This document shows positions 13,835 to 25,936 of a stretch of DNA of 64,000 nucleotides, piece after piece. The DNA is from Papio anubis (taxonomy: Eukaryota > Chordata > Mammalia > Primates > Cercopithecidae). The stretch's first letter is position 1; each line of letters begins with the position of its first letter. Location: contig NC_044977.1 of the NCBI RefSeq assembly GCF_008728515.1, positions 1,697,501-1,761,500 on the forward strand. The letters are read 5' to 3'. The notes under the pieces are model-generated. The model did no database searches and was not told the origin of the DNA. It was given only the letters and a program-made list of their open reading frames with translations. The position numbers and the translations under genes were made by a program.

Positions 13835-14085
13835 AAAAGGACCCTGGATTTCCATCTCTAAACTTAATGACCTTCATAAAATCACTTTCTGAAACTCAGA
13901 AATGTAAATCTACAGATAATTCTTGAAATAATTACATCTAGAGTACATCTAGAGATGGTACTTGAAAAGTGAACTAGAGATAATAACCGCTTGAAAGTGA
14001 TGTGAGTTTTACAGATTATTAGCCAGTGTGGTGCCTGCTGAATAATAGATACCCAAGAATGGTAATTATTACTATTAGTGCTGGT
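13835..14085 (+). repeat. Probable MIR fragment
   Basis: Faint MIR order: ctaaacttaatgaccttcataaaatcac, then ctgaaactcagaaatgtaaatc, and finally gtggtgcctgctgaataatagatacccaagaatggtaattatta. Heavily diverged. Confidence 0.4.
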
Positions 14086-15185
14086 ATATTTAATAGATTT
14101 CTATTTGTATTACTTGGATCTCATCAGTTAATATGAAAAAGTTTTAAATATTATTTATGGCTACTTATACATGAGATTTCTACTTTGTCAATATCAAAAT
14201 GGCAGAATAAGTACAGCAAACTTAAAGGCTTTAGTTTTTAGAAAGACTAACAATTTCCTTGTGATATTCATAAGTTGAGGCAAGGTAAAGGTAAAGATAG
14301 TGGAAGGAAAATGTCTTTGTTAGATATTATATATGCAGAATTATACTTTGAGATAAGTGATGGCATTCAAGCTGGATAATTAGAGAACTAAATTTTGGCC
14401 TTTATTAATTAAAATTCAGAGTGTAGTGAAATTTATGAAAGAATTACACATTTCATTGAATGCACATTTGAAATTCTACAAAGTCAAAAAGCATGTTCCA
14501 AACACCCTAGTTTTCTTGTACGTTTTGTTACATTCATCTGTCAGTTTCAGTAGCTGTATTCATTAAGCTTTCATGATACCACTTTTCAAAAATCTAAATG
14601 CATTTGAGATTCATTCTCAAAGGGAATCAGAACAGATGCTATGTAAGTGGATTCCTACAAATTTTTATTTCCCAGTTATATCAAAATTTTCTTCAACAGC
14701 TTAAAATCCAGTGTAAGCAAGTTTCACTAAGCAGCATTTGTAATTTCCAATTCTTTCCATTTAATTTGTTTGAATTTTAATGTTTAAAAAATCATCCCTA
14801 TCCTTATAAAAACCACATTTTTAATTGATTTATGCTGAAAGGATCCTCTAAACCTAAAAGAAATAAAATTCCTCCTCCCACTATAAAATTATTATGATTT
14901 TTGAGTATTTTTCTTTGAATTACTATGTTTTTCACTATTTAGATCACTACCTTTTGGCTTAATGTCCTCATGACAAGAAGATAATGCTATTTCAGTGAAG
15001 GTCCATAGGGTCCAGGAATGTTTTGGCTCCACATTGCATCCCAATGCTAGCTAGCTCAGTGCTTGCCCAAAGTGTGATTTTATTTAATATATATTAAGTG
15101 AATAAATGAGAAGATAATTACAAGATCTCACTCTTTGAAATTGGACTATTCCTTCATTGCCAGCCAATATGTGCAAAGTCTAGTT
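14086..15185. other. Unassigned AT-rich intron
   Basis: No element or exon recognised. Confidence 0.45.
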
Positions 15186-15281
15186 CCTCTTCATCTCTCC
15201 CCTCTCCTGCCCTTTGTTTCTCCCTTCTAATCTTTCTTTCTTCCCTTCTTTCTTCTTCCTACCTTCCATCTTTCCCCCCAG
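15186..15281 (+). repeat. Pyrimidine-rich tract
   Basis: About 95 nt almost entirely C/T (ctctcccctctcctgccc, then ctttctttcttcccttctttc). Low-complexity; such tracts can adopt triplex DNA and bind PTB-type proteins in RNA (general knowledge). Confidence 0.8.
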
Positions 15282-15689
15282 ACAAAAATGAATACCTCAT
15301 TGAATTGTATTTTAAACGAGAAATAATTTTGAAAGTTGGTTCATAGACAAAAATAATGTAAAAATGATCCTTGAAAGTCCTTCACATCATTTGCAAAGTA
15401 TCATACTCATTCCTCATAAGCAGAAGAGTGAGATGTTCACACTTCATGTAGAAAACAGGACTACAAAGATTTCCAAACTTTATGTCTTAGGAATACTGTT
15501 TGGAATTGACTGAATTGTGGAAATACTATCTTTTTCTCCCTCTCTCTCCTTCTGAGTATATATAGTTAAAATCAGATAAGCTAACCATGTTTATGTCAAC
15601 CTTTATAGTGAATACAAAAAGCATGCTTGTAAGTTTAACAGACACTCATTCCAATCCCCCAGATACCCTTTTGCTATCACTGGAAGTAG

Positions 15690-15860
15690 ACACCAGTTAT
15701 ACATTCAGGTGGCTCAATATTCTCATTTGCAAAATGGCAATATAATAATATGTAATTTTGCGGTTCTTTTAAGGTTAAAAAAGAAAATGCCTACGAAGTC
15801 TTTAAACAGTACTGAGTTTACAGCAAGTGCTCAATAAATAATAGCTGCTATTATTACCAG
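15690..15860 (+). repeat. MIR fragment, 3' part
   Basis: Blocks tattctcatttgcaaaatgg, caatataataat, and agcaagtgctcaataaataatagctgctattatta match the MIR 3' half. Confidence 0.75.
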
Positions 15861-17159
15861 ATCCTGCTTACAGGAGACAAGATTAGTATTAAATGGATTA
15901 ATTTCTTGAATGTGATATTTTGTGTCCTAAAACCAAAACATGTTTTTTTAATATAAAAACCAAAAATTAATTATAGAAATCAATGGGAAAATCAATCCCA
16001 GTTGCAGAAACAGGTTTGAATATCAAAAGCACACATACAAGCCAAAGTGAATTAAATTGTAATGTTTTTTGCAATTTTCATTTTTCCTGTTGATCCTTAA
16101 AATGGGTATTTCTCAGGGTTCCCGCCTCCTTGAGTAATGTATTCTAATCTCATGTCTTCAGTTACTACATGGCTGACGTTTCCCCAAAGTATGTCTATGG
16201 CCTAGGTATCACACTTCGGTATAGCCAAGTCTACTCAACATTGCCACTTAAAAATCTTACCAACACTTTATTCTATTTTTTTAGTTATCTAAACCTGTTT
16301 ACTGTCTTCTCTATTAAACTACTATGAAATTTTGGAAGAAATTCCCATAAAAGAAAATAAAAATATGATATCTTCTCCATCAATGGTCTTCTGTGTCATT
16401 TTTCATTCAACATTTATTGAGCAACTTTCTCATCACTACATTTGGCTTTGAGGCAAAGAGTTAAAGAGAACATGGTGTCTCTCCAAATGCCCATCAACTT
16501 GGATTGATTCCTAGTAGCTACAATTTTAAAGGCTTTTTTTTTTTTTTTTTTTACTTCAATCTCAATTTCTAGTCATACCCACTAAGTGGAACTTAATTTC
16601 ACACTCACTTGCTATTCCTGCTTGTTTCCATTGTGGTTTTATTTATGTTATAGGATATAAGGATTAAAAGGGAATTGTAGATAATCTACTCTGATTTCCT
16701 CAATTTACAGATGCTACTGGAACTTCATATAACTTGAGACTTTTTCCTTTGTCAAGCAGCTATAATAAAGAATCTGTTAGAATCTATGTGATAGGAAAAA
16801 AGCATGTAAAATTTAGTTAATATTCCTGATTATTTCTGAGAAGTATTAAATTTTTTCTCTTTTTTAGTCCTAGTTTTTGTTAGATTCTTAGATTCTTTTT
16901 GTTTTGTTTTGTTTTAGCATTTTAAAAATGTATTCACTAAGAAGTGGAATTGATTCATATTGAGCAGGACAGGCATCCAAAAAGATTATGTTACTGGAAA
17001 TTATTATTATACACACCCATTACCATTTATGAGTGAAAAAAAAACCTGATGTGAAAGTTATTTGGTGATTAATAACACAGTGATTATGAGTTTCAGCTTA
17101 CAATTTGTGTGAGCAAAAAATGTAACTTTATTTTCCTATATCTTAAATTCATTTTTTTC
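15861..17159. other. Unassigned AT-rich intron with T-tracts
   Basis: Contains a long T-tract near 16534-16552 and a TTTTG microsatellite near 16897-16917. Otherwise unassigned. Confidence 0.45.
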
Positions 17160-17192
17160 TTTCTTTTTTTTTGTTATTATACTTTAAGTTCA
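17160..17192 (-). mobile_element. Ultra-short L1 3' end remnant
   Basis: A T-rich run followed by ttattatactttaagttc is the complement of the L1 3' terminus and poly(A). Sequence homology stops after about 20 bp, so this would be an extremely 5'-truncated L1 insertion. No clear target duplication was found. Confidence 0.4.
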
Positions 17193-18086
17193 ATCCTCAT
17201 TTCCCATTAATGACTGGACCAGGCACCCTCATTAGACATTTTAAAAACTAGAACTTGTATATAGCCTTCTTCAAGATTAGCATCTTCCTCAAAGTCTTCT
17301 TACTCTGGGCCCTTTTTTTGTTTTGTTTTTAATACTTGCCCCTTTATGGTACAAATATTTGCTAGCTTATTTCTCTTCTTTTTAAATATGGTCTGGGACA
17401 CTGATATTTTAATTGTTACTGTTGTTTACCAATATAAACATGATTCTGTGTTTGAGAAAAAGATAAGCATTCAATTTGGTTATTGGGTTTTGCATTTTCT
17501 GGTATATTGCCTTGGTAAATTTGCAGAGTCTTTAGTTGGCCTCATCAATTTCTACATGTTTCCACTGTCGTAGTCACATAGATCATGCACTTATGCTAAA
17601 TCCCCATCTCCTTTGCAATTGAAACTCTCTTGATTGCACACTAGGTTTTATATTAAGCAACCCTTTCATTTAGTCATTCTTATACATTTGAGGCAGAAAG
17701 TTGGAAATATTTGTATTCATCTCCTGCAGAATGATGTTTGTGCTGTGACGTCACTCTAACTCTGTACTGGCATCATTTGTACAGAAAATTATTATTAATC
17801 CATAGTGCATCTGAACTATAATGCTTCACGGTTTGGCATTTTGAAAGGTGTTTCCTTTGAATATTTTTTTCACATCTAGTTCATAAGAAGCCATCATGCA
17901 CTCTTAAAAATTTCTAGGATGATGATTATTTTTCATTCTAACCAATTTTACTTAATTGTGTCTATTCTATTTTTCAATTTATGTATGTTATTTGTTTATA
18001 TACATTCATTTGTGGTAGAGGTTGGCATAATGCTAAGATCATTTGTTAGGATACCACATGAATTATCATAGTTTGGTGATCATGGT
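17193..18086. other. Unassigned AT-rich intron
   Basis: No element or exon recognised. Confidence 0.45.
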
Positions 18087-18855
18087 TGAGTTAGCTTTTT
18101 CTTTTTTTTTTTTTTTTGAATTGACTTTTTTTTTATTATACTTTAAGTTCTAGGGTACATGTGCACAACGTGCAGGTTTGTTACATATGTATACATGTGC
18201 CATGTTGGTGTGCTGCACCCATTAACTCATCATTTACATTAGGTATATCTCCTAATGCTATCCCTCCCCTCTCCCCCCTCCCCACAATAGGGCCCAGTGT
18301 GTGATGTTCCCCTTCCTGTGTCCAAGTGTTCTCATTGTTCAATTCCCACCTATGAGTGAGAACATGCGGTGTTTGGTTTTCTGTTCTTGCGATAGTTTGG
18401 TAAGAATGATGGTTTCCAGCTGCATCCATATCCCTACAAAGGACACCAACTCATCCTTTTTTATGGCTGCATAGTATTCCATGGTGTATATGTGCCACAT
18501 TTTCTTAATCCAGTCTGTCATTGATGGACATTTGGGTTGGTTCCAAGTCTTTGCTATTGTAAATAGTGCCACAAGAAACATACGTGTGTATGTGTCTTTA
18601 TAGCAGCATGATTTATAATCCTTTGGGTATATACCCAGTAATGGGATGGCTGGATCAAATGGTATTTCTAGTTCTAGATCCTTGAGGAATCACCACACTG
18701 TTTTCCACAATGGTTGAACTAGTTTACACTCCCACCAACAGTGTAAAAGTGTTCCTATTTCTCCACATCCTCTCCAGTACTTGTTGTTTCCTGACTTTTT
18801 AATGATCGCCATTCTAACTGGTGTGAGATGGTATCTTATGAGTTAGCTTTTTCTT
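18087..18855 (-). mobile_element. L1 (primate L1PA-like), 5'-truncated, with 17-bp target-site duplication
   Basis: Antisense L1 of about 735 bp between two identical copies of TGAGTTAGCTTTTTCTT (18087-18103 and 18839-18855). On the minus strand it contains the last part of the ORF2 protein frame, then the 3' UTR and a poly(A) that reads as T tracts at 18102-18117 and 18126-18134. It is truncated within ORF2, so it is not autonomous. Two extra bases (TA, 18837-18838) sit at the 5' junction. The tail is split by 8 nt (see findings). Confidence 0.95.
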
Positions 18856-19395
18856 ATAGTGAACACAATCCCACAACCAGGCTGTGCCTGTAATTTAGTC
18901 TACCTTTTCCTGGGTATATAAAAGTGGCTTAAACTAGGAGATGGCAAGAAAAAATGGATTAGTACTTTGTTGTTGCTGACATAAAGTAGATGTTAATAGT
19001 CACTAGCTTGTAATTTCAAAAGGTAAAATTATTACAGGAGAACAAATAGAACAATGAAACTCTAATGTTGACCCCCAAAACAATAAATTTAACTGCTTTT
19101 ACAATAAATAGAATTACTAGTATAAATAGCAAGTCTTGCATGTTGTTTGATTAATGAAAGAACATGTTTTCATACCTTTGAGAAGAAAATACTGAATCAT
19201 TGATGGAAACTTGAAAAAAGTGTTTCAGCTGCTACAATCATTTATGAAAAACTTTTAGGTTACACTAATGAAAAGAATGTATAGAAACAAATATTGGAAA
19301 GTTATGACACTAAAAATACAATCGCTGACATTTGAATATAGTTAATTAGGGGAAAACAGAAGTCTGAAATTAAGGAAAAGCCAAAATTGTTATAC
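18856..19395. other. Unassigned AT-rich intron
   Basis: No element or exon recognised. Confidence 0.45.
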
Positions 19396-19694
19396 TTTTT
19401 TTTTTTTTTTTTTGAGATGGAGTCTTGCTCTGTCACCAGGCTGGAATGCAGTGGCATGATCTCAACTCACCGCAACCTCCAACTCCCTGGTTTAAGCTAT
19501 TCTCCCACCTCAGCCGCCCGAGTAGCTGGGATTACAGGCACATACCACCATGCCCAGCTAATTTTTGTATTTTTCATAGAGATGGGGTTTCACCATGTTG
19601 GCCAGGATGGTCTCAATCTCCTGACCTCGTGATCCGTCTGCCTCGGCCTTGGAAATTGCCGGGCTTACAGGCATGAGCCACCGCTCCCAGTCTT
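19396..19694 (-). mobile_element. AluS (Sc-like), antisense
   Basis: Full-length antisense Alu: a T tract, gagatggagtcttgctctgtc, a middle ctaatttttgtatttttcatag and a 3' end caggcatgagccaccgctcc. 'tcctgacctcgtgatcc' without the extra AGG is Sc/Y-like, while the left arm lacks the AluY changes. Both dimer halves are present. Confidence 0.92.
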
Positions 19695-21954
19695 ACACTC
19701 TATTTTTAGATGTTTGAGGCAATGACTAATATGCATTTTTATTCATTCATTAATAAATATCAAGTGCCATCATCCTATATATCATCTGATTTGCAAAGCA
19801 GTTTTCACATATGCTTCTCTTTATAGTAATGTCCTTTGAGGGTTGACGGCAACTAAGGAGCTTTGTCAATTAAATATTCCTAAATGTGGAGGGAATCTGC
19901 AAAGTAAATGCAAACGTTTATTTCCCTTTCTCTTATTAAAAATGAATTATCAAGGCCCGGCATGTCTTCTTGTAGTAGAGCGATGGAGGAATTATTCAGA
20001 AAGTACTATCAGTGCTCATATGTCACCTTGAATTCTGAGCATCCTATTTAGCACTCTAGTATGAAAATATGCCATACTATCGTAGCACATTCTATAGAAA
20101 ACCATGCATAAATAGAATACAACATAAATAGAATAGTGAAAAGCAATAATGTTGAAAGCTGTATCATTTTTTAACTTACAAAGTGAACTTTTTTATCAGT
20201 TGAAACAGCAAGCAAATAAAATTAGCCATTGAAGATTCAAAACTAAGAGTCAACCGGAGTTGCTGTCTAATTATTTATGTTTTGTTGGAGATATAAGAAA
20301 TCTCAAAGCTTGGCCCTGCTTCAAAGGAAAGAATGTTGGGTAGGTAGGATAGAGGTGGGGGTAGTCGTGGAACTGTTAAGGAAACATTTATGTGAAAATA
20401 CACTTACGATGTTTTAATAAAAGCTAAAGGATATACAGTGTGCTGGATTTTGTGTGCAAAACTTTCATTTTGTTCCAGTTAAATACTGAGTTCTAATGTA
20501 CAGAAGTGAGAAATTTAGTGGCAAATCCAAAAAGAAAAGAAAAGAAAACAAACAGACTTGTCTTCATTCTGAAGTACCAAGGCAACCATCCAAGTGGTAG
20601 AAGATCTTCGGCACCATATGTGCTGTTCTTCCTACGGGGATGACATTTTAAACTTAACTGAAATGACTGGGAGTATTTGAATTCTGCCAGATTCTTTTCA
20701 CTTCATCTCAACATGGGATGACTCTTCTCAGTAGAATGTATTCTTGGAAGAATCCGCACTTCCTGCCAGTGTCCTTTCATGTCATGTAGTTCACATCACT
20801 GAACACAACTCAGGGTCACAGCTCAAGGTCAAAATGCAGATATGGCAATGTGAGGCATATCTGAGGGTCTGCATCTGGGCACCAATTTCCCTGTCTCCCC
20901 ATTACACATCTTCTTTCTGTCTCAAGGGTACCAAAGGATTATTTGTTGCTTTTAAACCTTGCTATTTGCTCCCACACTGAATAGAGATTACAGTCCCCCT
21001 CCAGCCCTTTAAAAGTCCAACACACCAAGCTTTGCCATGTGTGAGCAATCTACAGGCACTATTAGCCCCGCTTGAGTAGCTCTTGATAACACTCTCTAGG
21101 AAGTCAATTAAAGATGTCAGGAGGTGGGCTGGACTGCTTTTCTTTTACTAACAGGCATTCAGAGAGTGGAAGATGGAACTGTCAGAAACAGGTGATTTTG
21201 GGTTGTCAAGAAACTAAGGCTCCTGATTTGTTTTGTCTTTCCCCCCATTATTTCAACTTTTTTCTTTTTGTGATCTCTTTTAGTTTTTAGCCAGCAATAG
21301 CTATATAATATGGAGGACAAAGCACCTAGTGTAATAAATGACAATAGCATTTGCTTAGTGTAAGTTTAAAATATAAAGAGAGATAAAGTCTTAGAAATTT
21401 GAGCATAGTGAGAATTTGTGTTAAGGAGTTACTTTTTGTGTTAAAATGCCTGTATATAAATACAAGTTAAATGGCTGTTCACTAAGAACTGGTCATAAAA
21501 TTTGATCGGTATTATATTAGAGTAATTCTCTGTGCTTGCTTCCCATACAACAGGGATCACTTTCTTTTGCTACAAATCTTGACCCTTTTATGTGCTTTCA
21601 CTGAGAAAGACTATCCAAAGAAGTAAATGACTAGACTTTATTCTAAATTAATATGAAGCAAAGTGTCACAACTATTTATCTAAGCTAATGAATGTAAGTG
21701 TTTAAACCAGATTATTCTGTCATCCTAAGTATTATTTTGTTCAGTCAAAATAGTATTTGTTAAATATTATATAAATTTACCATTTGTTAAATTAATGTAA
21801 TAATAGAGAAATAAACATTTGATTGTATTTGAGCTACAACCTAGTTATACATTTATATACTAATCAGGAGAATTATCACTGTGAGCAAATATATACGTTA
21901 TAAGAGACTGTGTATAACTTTAAATATCTCTATTTGATTATTCAAAACCATTAT
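19695..21954. other. Unassigned intron sequence
   Basis: No repeat family recognised. An AAAAG microsatellite lies at about 20529-20550. The stretch near 20960-21150 is less AT-rich and may be a noncoding element, but nothing specific supports that. Confidence 0.4.
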
Positions 21955-22170
21955 AATGCCAGGTGTGTGCTAAATGTCAAAAAACTCTTTCAGTTAATCC
22001 TTATTGCCACCTTAGATAAGAGGCGCCATTATCCCCATTTCACAGATGAAGAAGCAAAACGTTAGAGAGGGTAAATAACTTGCTCCAAATGGCGTAGCTG
22101 TGAAGCAACAATACCAGGACTCAAACCACAGGCTTTCAGTCACCAGAACATGTGGTTATAACCTCCAGGG
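21955..22170 (+). repeat. MIR, nearly complete
   Basis: Classical MIR order: ccaggtgtgtgctaaatg, ttaatccttattgccacc, attatccccatttcacagatg, a 'gagagggtaaataacttgct' block, 'ggactcaaaccacaggc' and finally gtggttataacc. Clear despite divergence. Confidence 0.88.
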
Positions 22171-23289
22171 AGCAAAGAATAGCTGAAGACGCAAGATTCT
22201 GTTGGTACCTGCAATTGCAGAAAATATAACCTATAAGAATTATGTGACTCTCAGAAGTAAACTGTCTCCAAGATGGTAACATACAGTTTTGAATGTTTCA
22301 ATAACAGTGAGTGAGGAGAGAGAAAAGATTGAGGCTGACGAGAAAGTTTGTGTTTGCTGGAAGAAGAGGCTGGCTTAAATTTTTCTTAAAAAGTGAAAAC
22401 CAATCCTGAGGGTTTCCGCATAGCCATTAGGAAAAGCTGCCCTAGTTCCTTACACAGGAATGTAATACTGATCAGCAATTCACTCACCATCACCTTTTGT
22501 TCTCCAGTTTTTTAATGAAAAAAAGGCAACTGTACAGAATCAAGCCCATGTTAGGGATTTATTCAAAGAAGCCAGTGTCATCATGAATTTTGAAGTAAAA
22601 ATGGATTTAGCCTAATGTTCAAAATCACCATCTCACAGCATGGCGTAATAACTGATTATAATGAAGACCTTAGTTACTAAGCTAAATTATTTTTAGTATA
22701 CTTCTATTATTAGGTTAAGAAATTGTAAAATATGCCTGTTACATCTGATTTCATCACAATATTTTTAAAGTATAAGATCTAGAATTTAAAAATGATCTAT
22801 TTTCAAATCCTGGCCACTTTTGTTAACTAGATGAACTTGACATCTTGGAACCTCTGTCTTTTCATTTATAAACCTGCCAACCTTAAAGGGTCATTGTGAG
22901 TATTCAATTGACCTTATAGACAAGAGATCTTAACCATTTAATAGATATTGTTTTATTCCACCCCACTAGACAACTGCAGTATTTTAAAATAAACATTCAG
23001 AACATGATTTTTAAAAGGTTATGGATGTGATAAGAAGTGATACAAGCTTCTGACTTTTTTTCTGACCATTTGAATACATGAAATTTAGGAGTTAGTGTTT
23101 ACCTTTGAAAATAAGAAACTACTAGTGTTTCACAGATCATTCAATGAGTATTACATTCCTTAGTAAAACAAGAGATAAGCAACTACCCATATATTGAGTA
23201 AACTCAACAATTAGACCAATATAAGGAACTTTCTACTAAAGATGCACGTGTAATAATTAACTATATCCAGTTTAGTAATGACAAGAATT
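22171..23289. other. Intron with a probable MIR relic
   Basis: A stretch at about 22800-22935 (cttggaacctctgtcttttcatttataaa then gggtcattgtgag) looks like a MIR core. The rest is unassigned. Confidence 0.45.
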
Positions 23290-24510
23290 GAAATTCATTA
23301 TTCATCTGTTTATTCAATAAACACTTATTGTGCCCCTACTGTGTGCTAAGGATACCATTCTAGACTCTGGAAATACAACAGCAAGCAAAATGAACTCGGT
23401 TCCTGCCTTCATGGAGCTAGCTTACATTTTATTAAAAGCAGATGGATACTGAACACAAACAAGAATAATTTTACACAGTACTATGTGACATTCAGGGGAG
23501 AAAACAGAGGAATATGATATGTGTGATCTTGCTGCTTCTTTAGTTTGGGTAGTCCTAACAGGGAAAGTGAAGAAGTGATATGTAAACTGAGATTTGACTA
23601 AAAGAAGAGGAGAGGCGTAGGAAGTCATGGGGAGAATAACAGTTCACAGGCCAACTAAATGATGTAGAAACAAGACCCAAGGAAGTAACTGGCCCTGCTA
23701 GAAGAAAAAGGCCAGCATGGCTGGGAAAGAAGGGAGCAGAAGAGGTAGATACTATGAGATGAGAGGTCATATCTCTTGAGCCTTGTAGGCCAGGATAAGA
23801 ATTTGCATGTTTTTCTAAATGTCATGGGGGCGGTGTGTGTGGAGGGGGGGCTGGGGGGGGGGGTGTCCGTTGGAGAATTTTATGTAAAAAGATGCCAAGG
23901 TTTATTTTGATAATTTTAAAGAGGTTCCTCTGTCTGCTGCAGGAAGAATTGACTGTAGGATGGACAGGAGTAAGAGGAAGATTGTTCAGTTGGCTGCTGT
24001 ATACTCAGAGAGATGTTGGTGGCTCAGACAAAATGACAGGAGTGGAAGTGAAGAAAATCGGGTGGATTCTGAATAAGTTTCAGTCATTGGACGTTACTAA
24101 TGGTCGGGATGGTGTGAGTGTGTTCATGGGTGACAGAAAGGGAGGAGCAATAATTCCTTGAGCAATTCATAGCAGATGCTACCATGTACAAAGACAGTGA
24201 AGACTGAGGAAATCAAGACTTGTATGGCAGAAATCATGAATTCCGTTTTGGTAATGCTGAGTTACTCTTAGACGTTCAAGGCACTGTCTAGCAGGCAGGT
24301 GGATACGAGACTGCAGTTCCAGGGTAGCTCAGGCTGGAGGCATGTATTTTGGGACCATCAGCTGGAGGCAGACCCAGCAGGGGTTCACTCGGAAGAATGT
24401 GTGGCTGGGACACTCCATTTTGAGTACTATTTTCTAAGGGCAGGAAGTCTTTGGCAAAGTAGATGGATGAGTAATGGCTAGTTGGAAGGAAATTAGGAAA
24501 AGTATTCCAG
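23290..24510 (-). repeat. Long antisense L2-class (LINE2) relic
   Basis: It starts with the complement of an L2 3' end (ttattcaataaacacttattg, then gtgcccctactgtgtgctaagg, and ccttcatggagctagcttaca). It continues through blocks I associate with the same ancient repeat: 'ggccagcatggctggg', 'agccttgtaggccagg', and 'acgttcaaggcactg' up to 'ggatacgagactgcagttcc'. At about 1.2 kb it is long for a visible L2 relic. The class assignment of the distal part is from memory and less certain. Confidence 0.6.
23826..23863 (+). repeat. G-rich tract, potential G-quadruplex
   Basis: G runs of 5, 7 and 11 in 38 bp on the + (transcribed-sense) strand: GGGGG, then GGGGGGG, then an 11-G run. The 11-G run can itself supply two G3 stacks, so a four-stack G-quadruplex is formally possible in DNA or in the pre-mRNA. 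Such runs are also error-prone in sequencing. Confidence 0.8.
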
Positions 24511-25638
24511 AAGACAAGGTAAAAAGCACACATTTAAATTAGATACATTTTAATGCAATGCTTTCAAGGTAATGATTTCATTGTGCAGGAATTGAGGGGG
24601 GAATTTAAAAAATGTAGGAATTTTCCACATATTAACCCTTAGCAAATATATATCTAGCACTTGTTGTAGATAAGGTACAATGGGAGAGAAACATGGAGTT
24701 TTTATATCTGCATTGGAGAGAATAGCTAATAGCTAATTTCCATTTTTTTCCATGGCCATCTGACTCTTCAGTCTTATAAGGTATTGATATATTATGTAGT
24801 AAAGGAAATTAATCACAATATTTTATTAAGCCGTCCACTGTTGTATGGAAGTCTTATTTGACCAAATATTTTAAATATTGAAAAGAAAATGATGGCTATA
24901 TTAGTATACTTTTGTATCATTTTAAATGATTTTCAATTGCTAATAACCACCATCTCTCATATGACTTTTTTTTATAATTGAAAAAACAACAACAACTGGG
25001 ACTCTCTGTTTAAAAAAAATATGTTTTTAGAACATGCAATTTAATTATTGGTCTGCTTAATATTTGAGATTTATCGAAAATATAGAGTGAACCTTTTTTT
25101 ATGCAAATTTATTCAGTTCTAAAAATAACTAAATGATAATAAAACATTCTTTTTTTCTTTACATCATCTACAGTAATGAAGCTGTTACCTCTCAGTGTGC
25201 ATTTTAATGAATTTTAACTAACATTTTAATGAGCCAACATTATTATAGACCCAAGGATTAGACAAAATTGAATTTACCGGTATTGAGAAAAGTTCACCAA
25301 AAGTTAATTATACTGTTTAAAGATGGAATATAATATATTTTATGATAAACCATCAAGTATCATCCTATATGAAAAATCGTGCTAATGGTTAAATAACATT
25401 ATATTTATGCTGTACATAGATATATTCTTCATCACACTTTAAAAAATTAACGATATTTTTGTTTTTCTATATTCAATCTATATGAAATATAAAAGGCATA
25501 GCATATCAAAGAAAATAAATTAATATTCTTATAATATTAGATTTTTCAAAAAATATTTTTTAAAGAAATCTCTATGAAGAATTGTTATAAGTTTTTATTT
25601 TTTTAAAGGAGGAATGATTTATAATTTTCTTGATTTAC
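24511..25638. other. Unassigned AT-rich intron
   Basis: Very AT-rich. No repeat family or exon recognised. Confidence 0.45.
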
Positions 25639-25936
25639 TTTTTTTGTTTTTTCTGAGACAGAATCTTGCTCTGTTGCCAGGCTGGAGTGCAGCAGCACTA
25701 TCTTGGCTCACTGCAATCCCCTCCTCCTGGGTTCAAGCCATTCTCCTGCACCAGCCTCCCGAGTATCTAGGATTACAGGCCCGTGCCACCACACCCAGCT
25801 AATTTTTGTATTTTTAGTAGAGACAGGGTTTCACCATATTGGCCGGGATGGTCTCCGTCTACTGATCTCAAATGATCCGCCCGCCTCGGCCTCCCAAAGT
25901 GCTGGGATTACAGGTGTGAGGCACCATACCTGGCCT
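25639..25936 (-). mobile_element. AluS, antisense
   Basis: Antisense Alu with an impure T tail (ttttttgttttttctgagac), both arms, and a 3' end ending caggtgtgaggcaccatacc. Left-arm diagnostic bases are AluS-like. GATTTA occurs before the tail and just after the end and may be part of a short or decayed target duplication. Confidence 0.9.

Noticed and set aside
17160..17192. Full L1 insertion at this site
   Set aside because: Only about 20 bp of L1 3' end beyond the T tract can be matched and no target duplication was found, so it is listed only as a low-confidence remnant.
18181..18581. Minus-strand open frames resembling a protein C-terminus
   Set aside because: They are the end of L1 ORF2 and the adjoining 3' UTR in a truncated element, not a host gene.
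23835..24161. 108-codon + strand open frame
   Set aside because: Lies inside the L2-class relic and begins in a G-run low-complexity tract.
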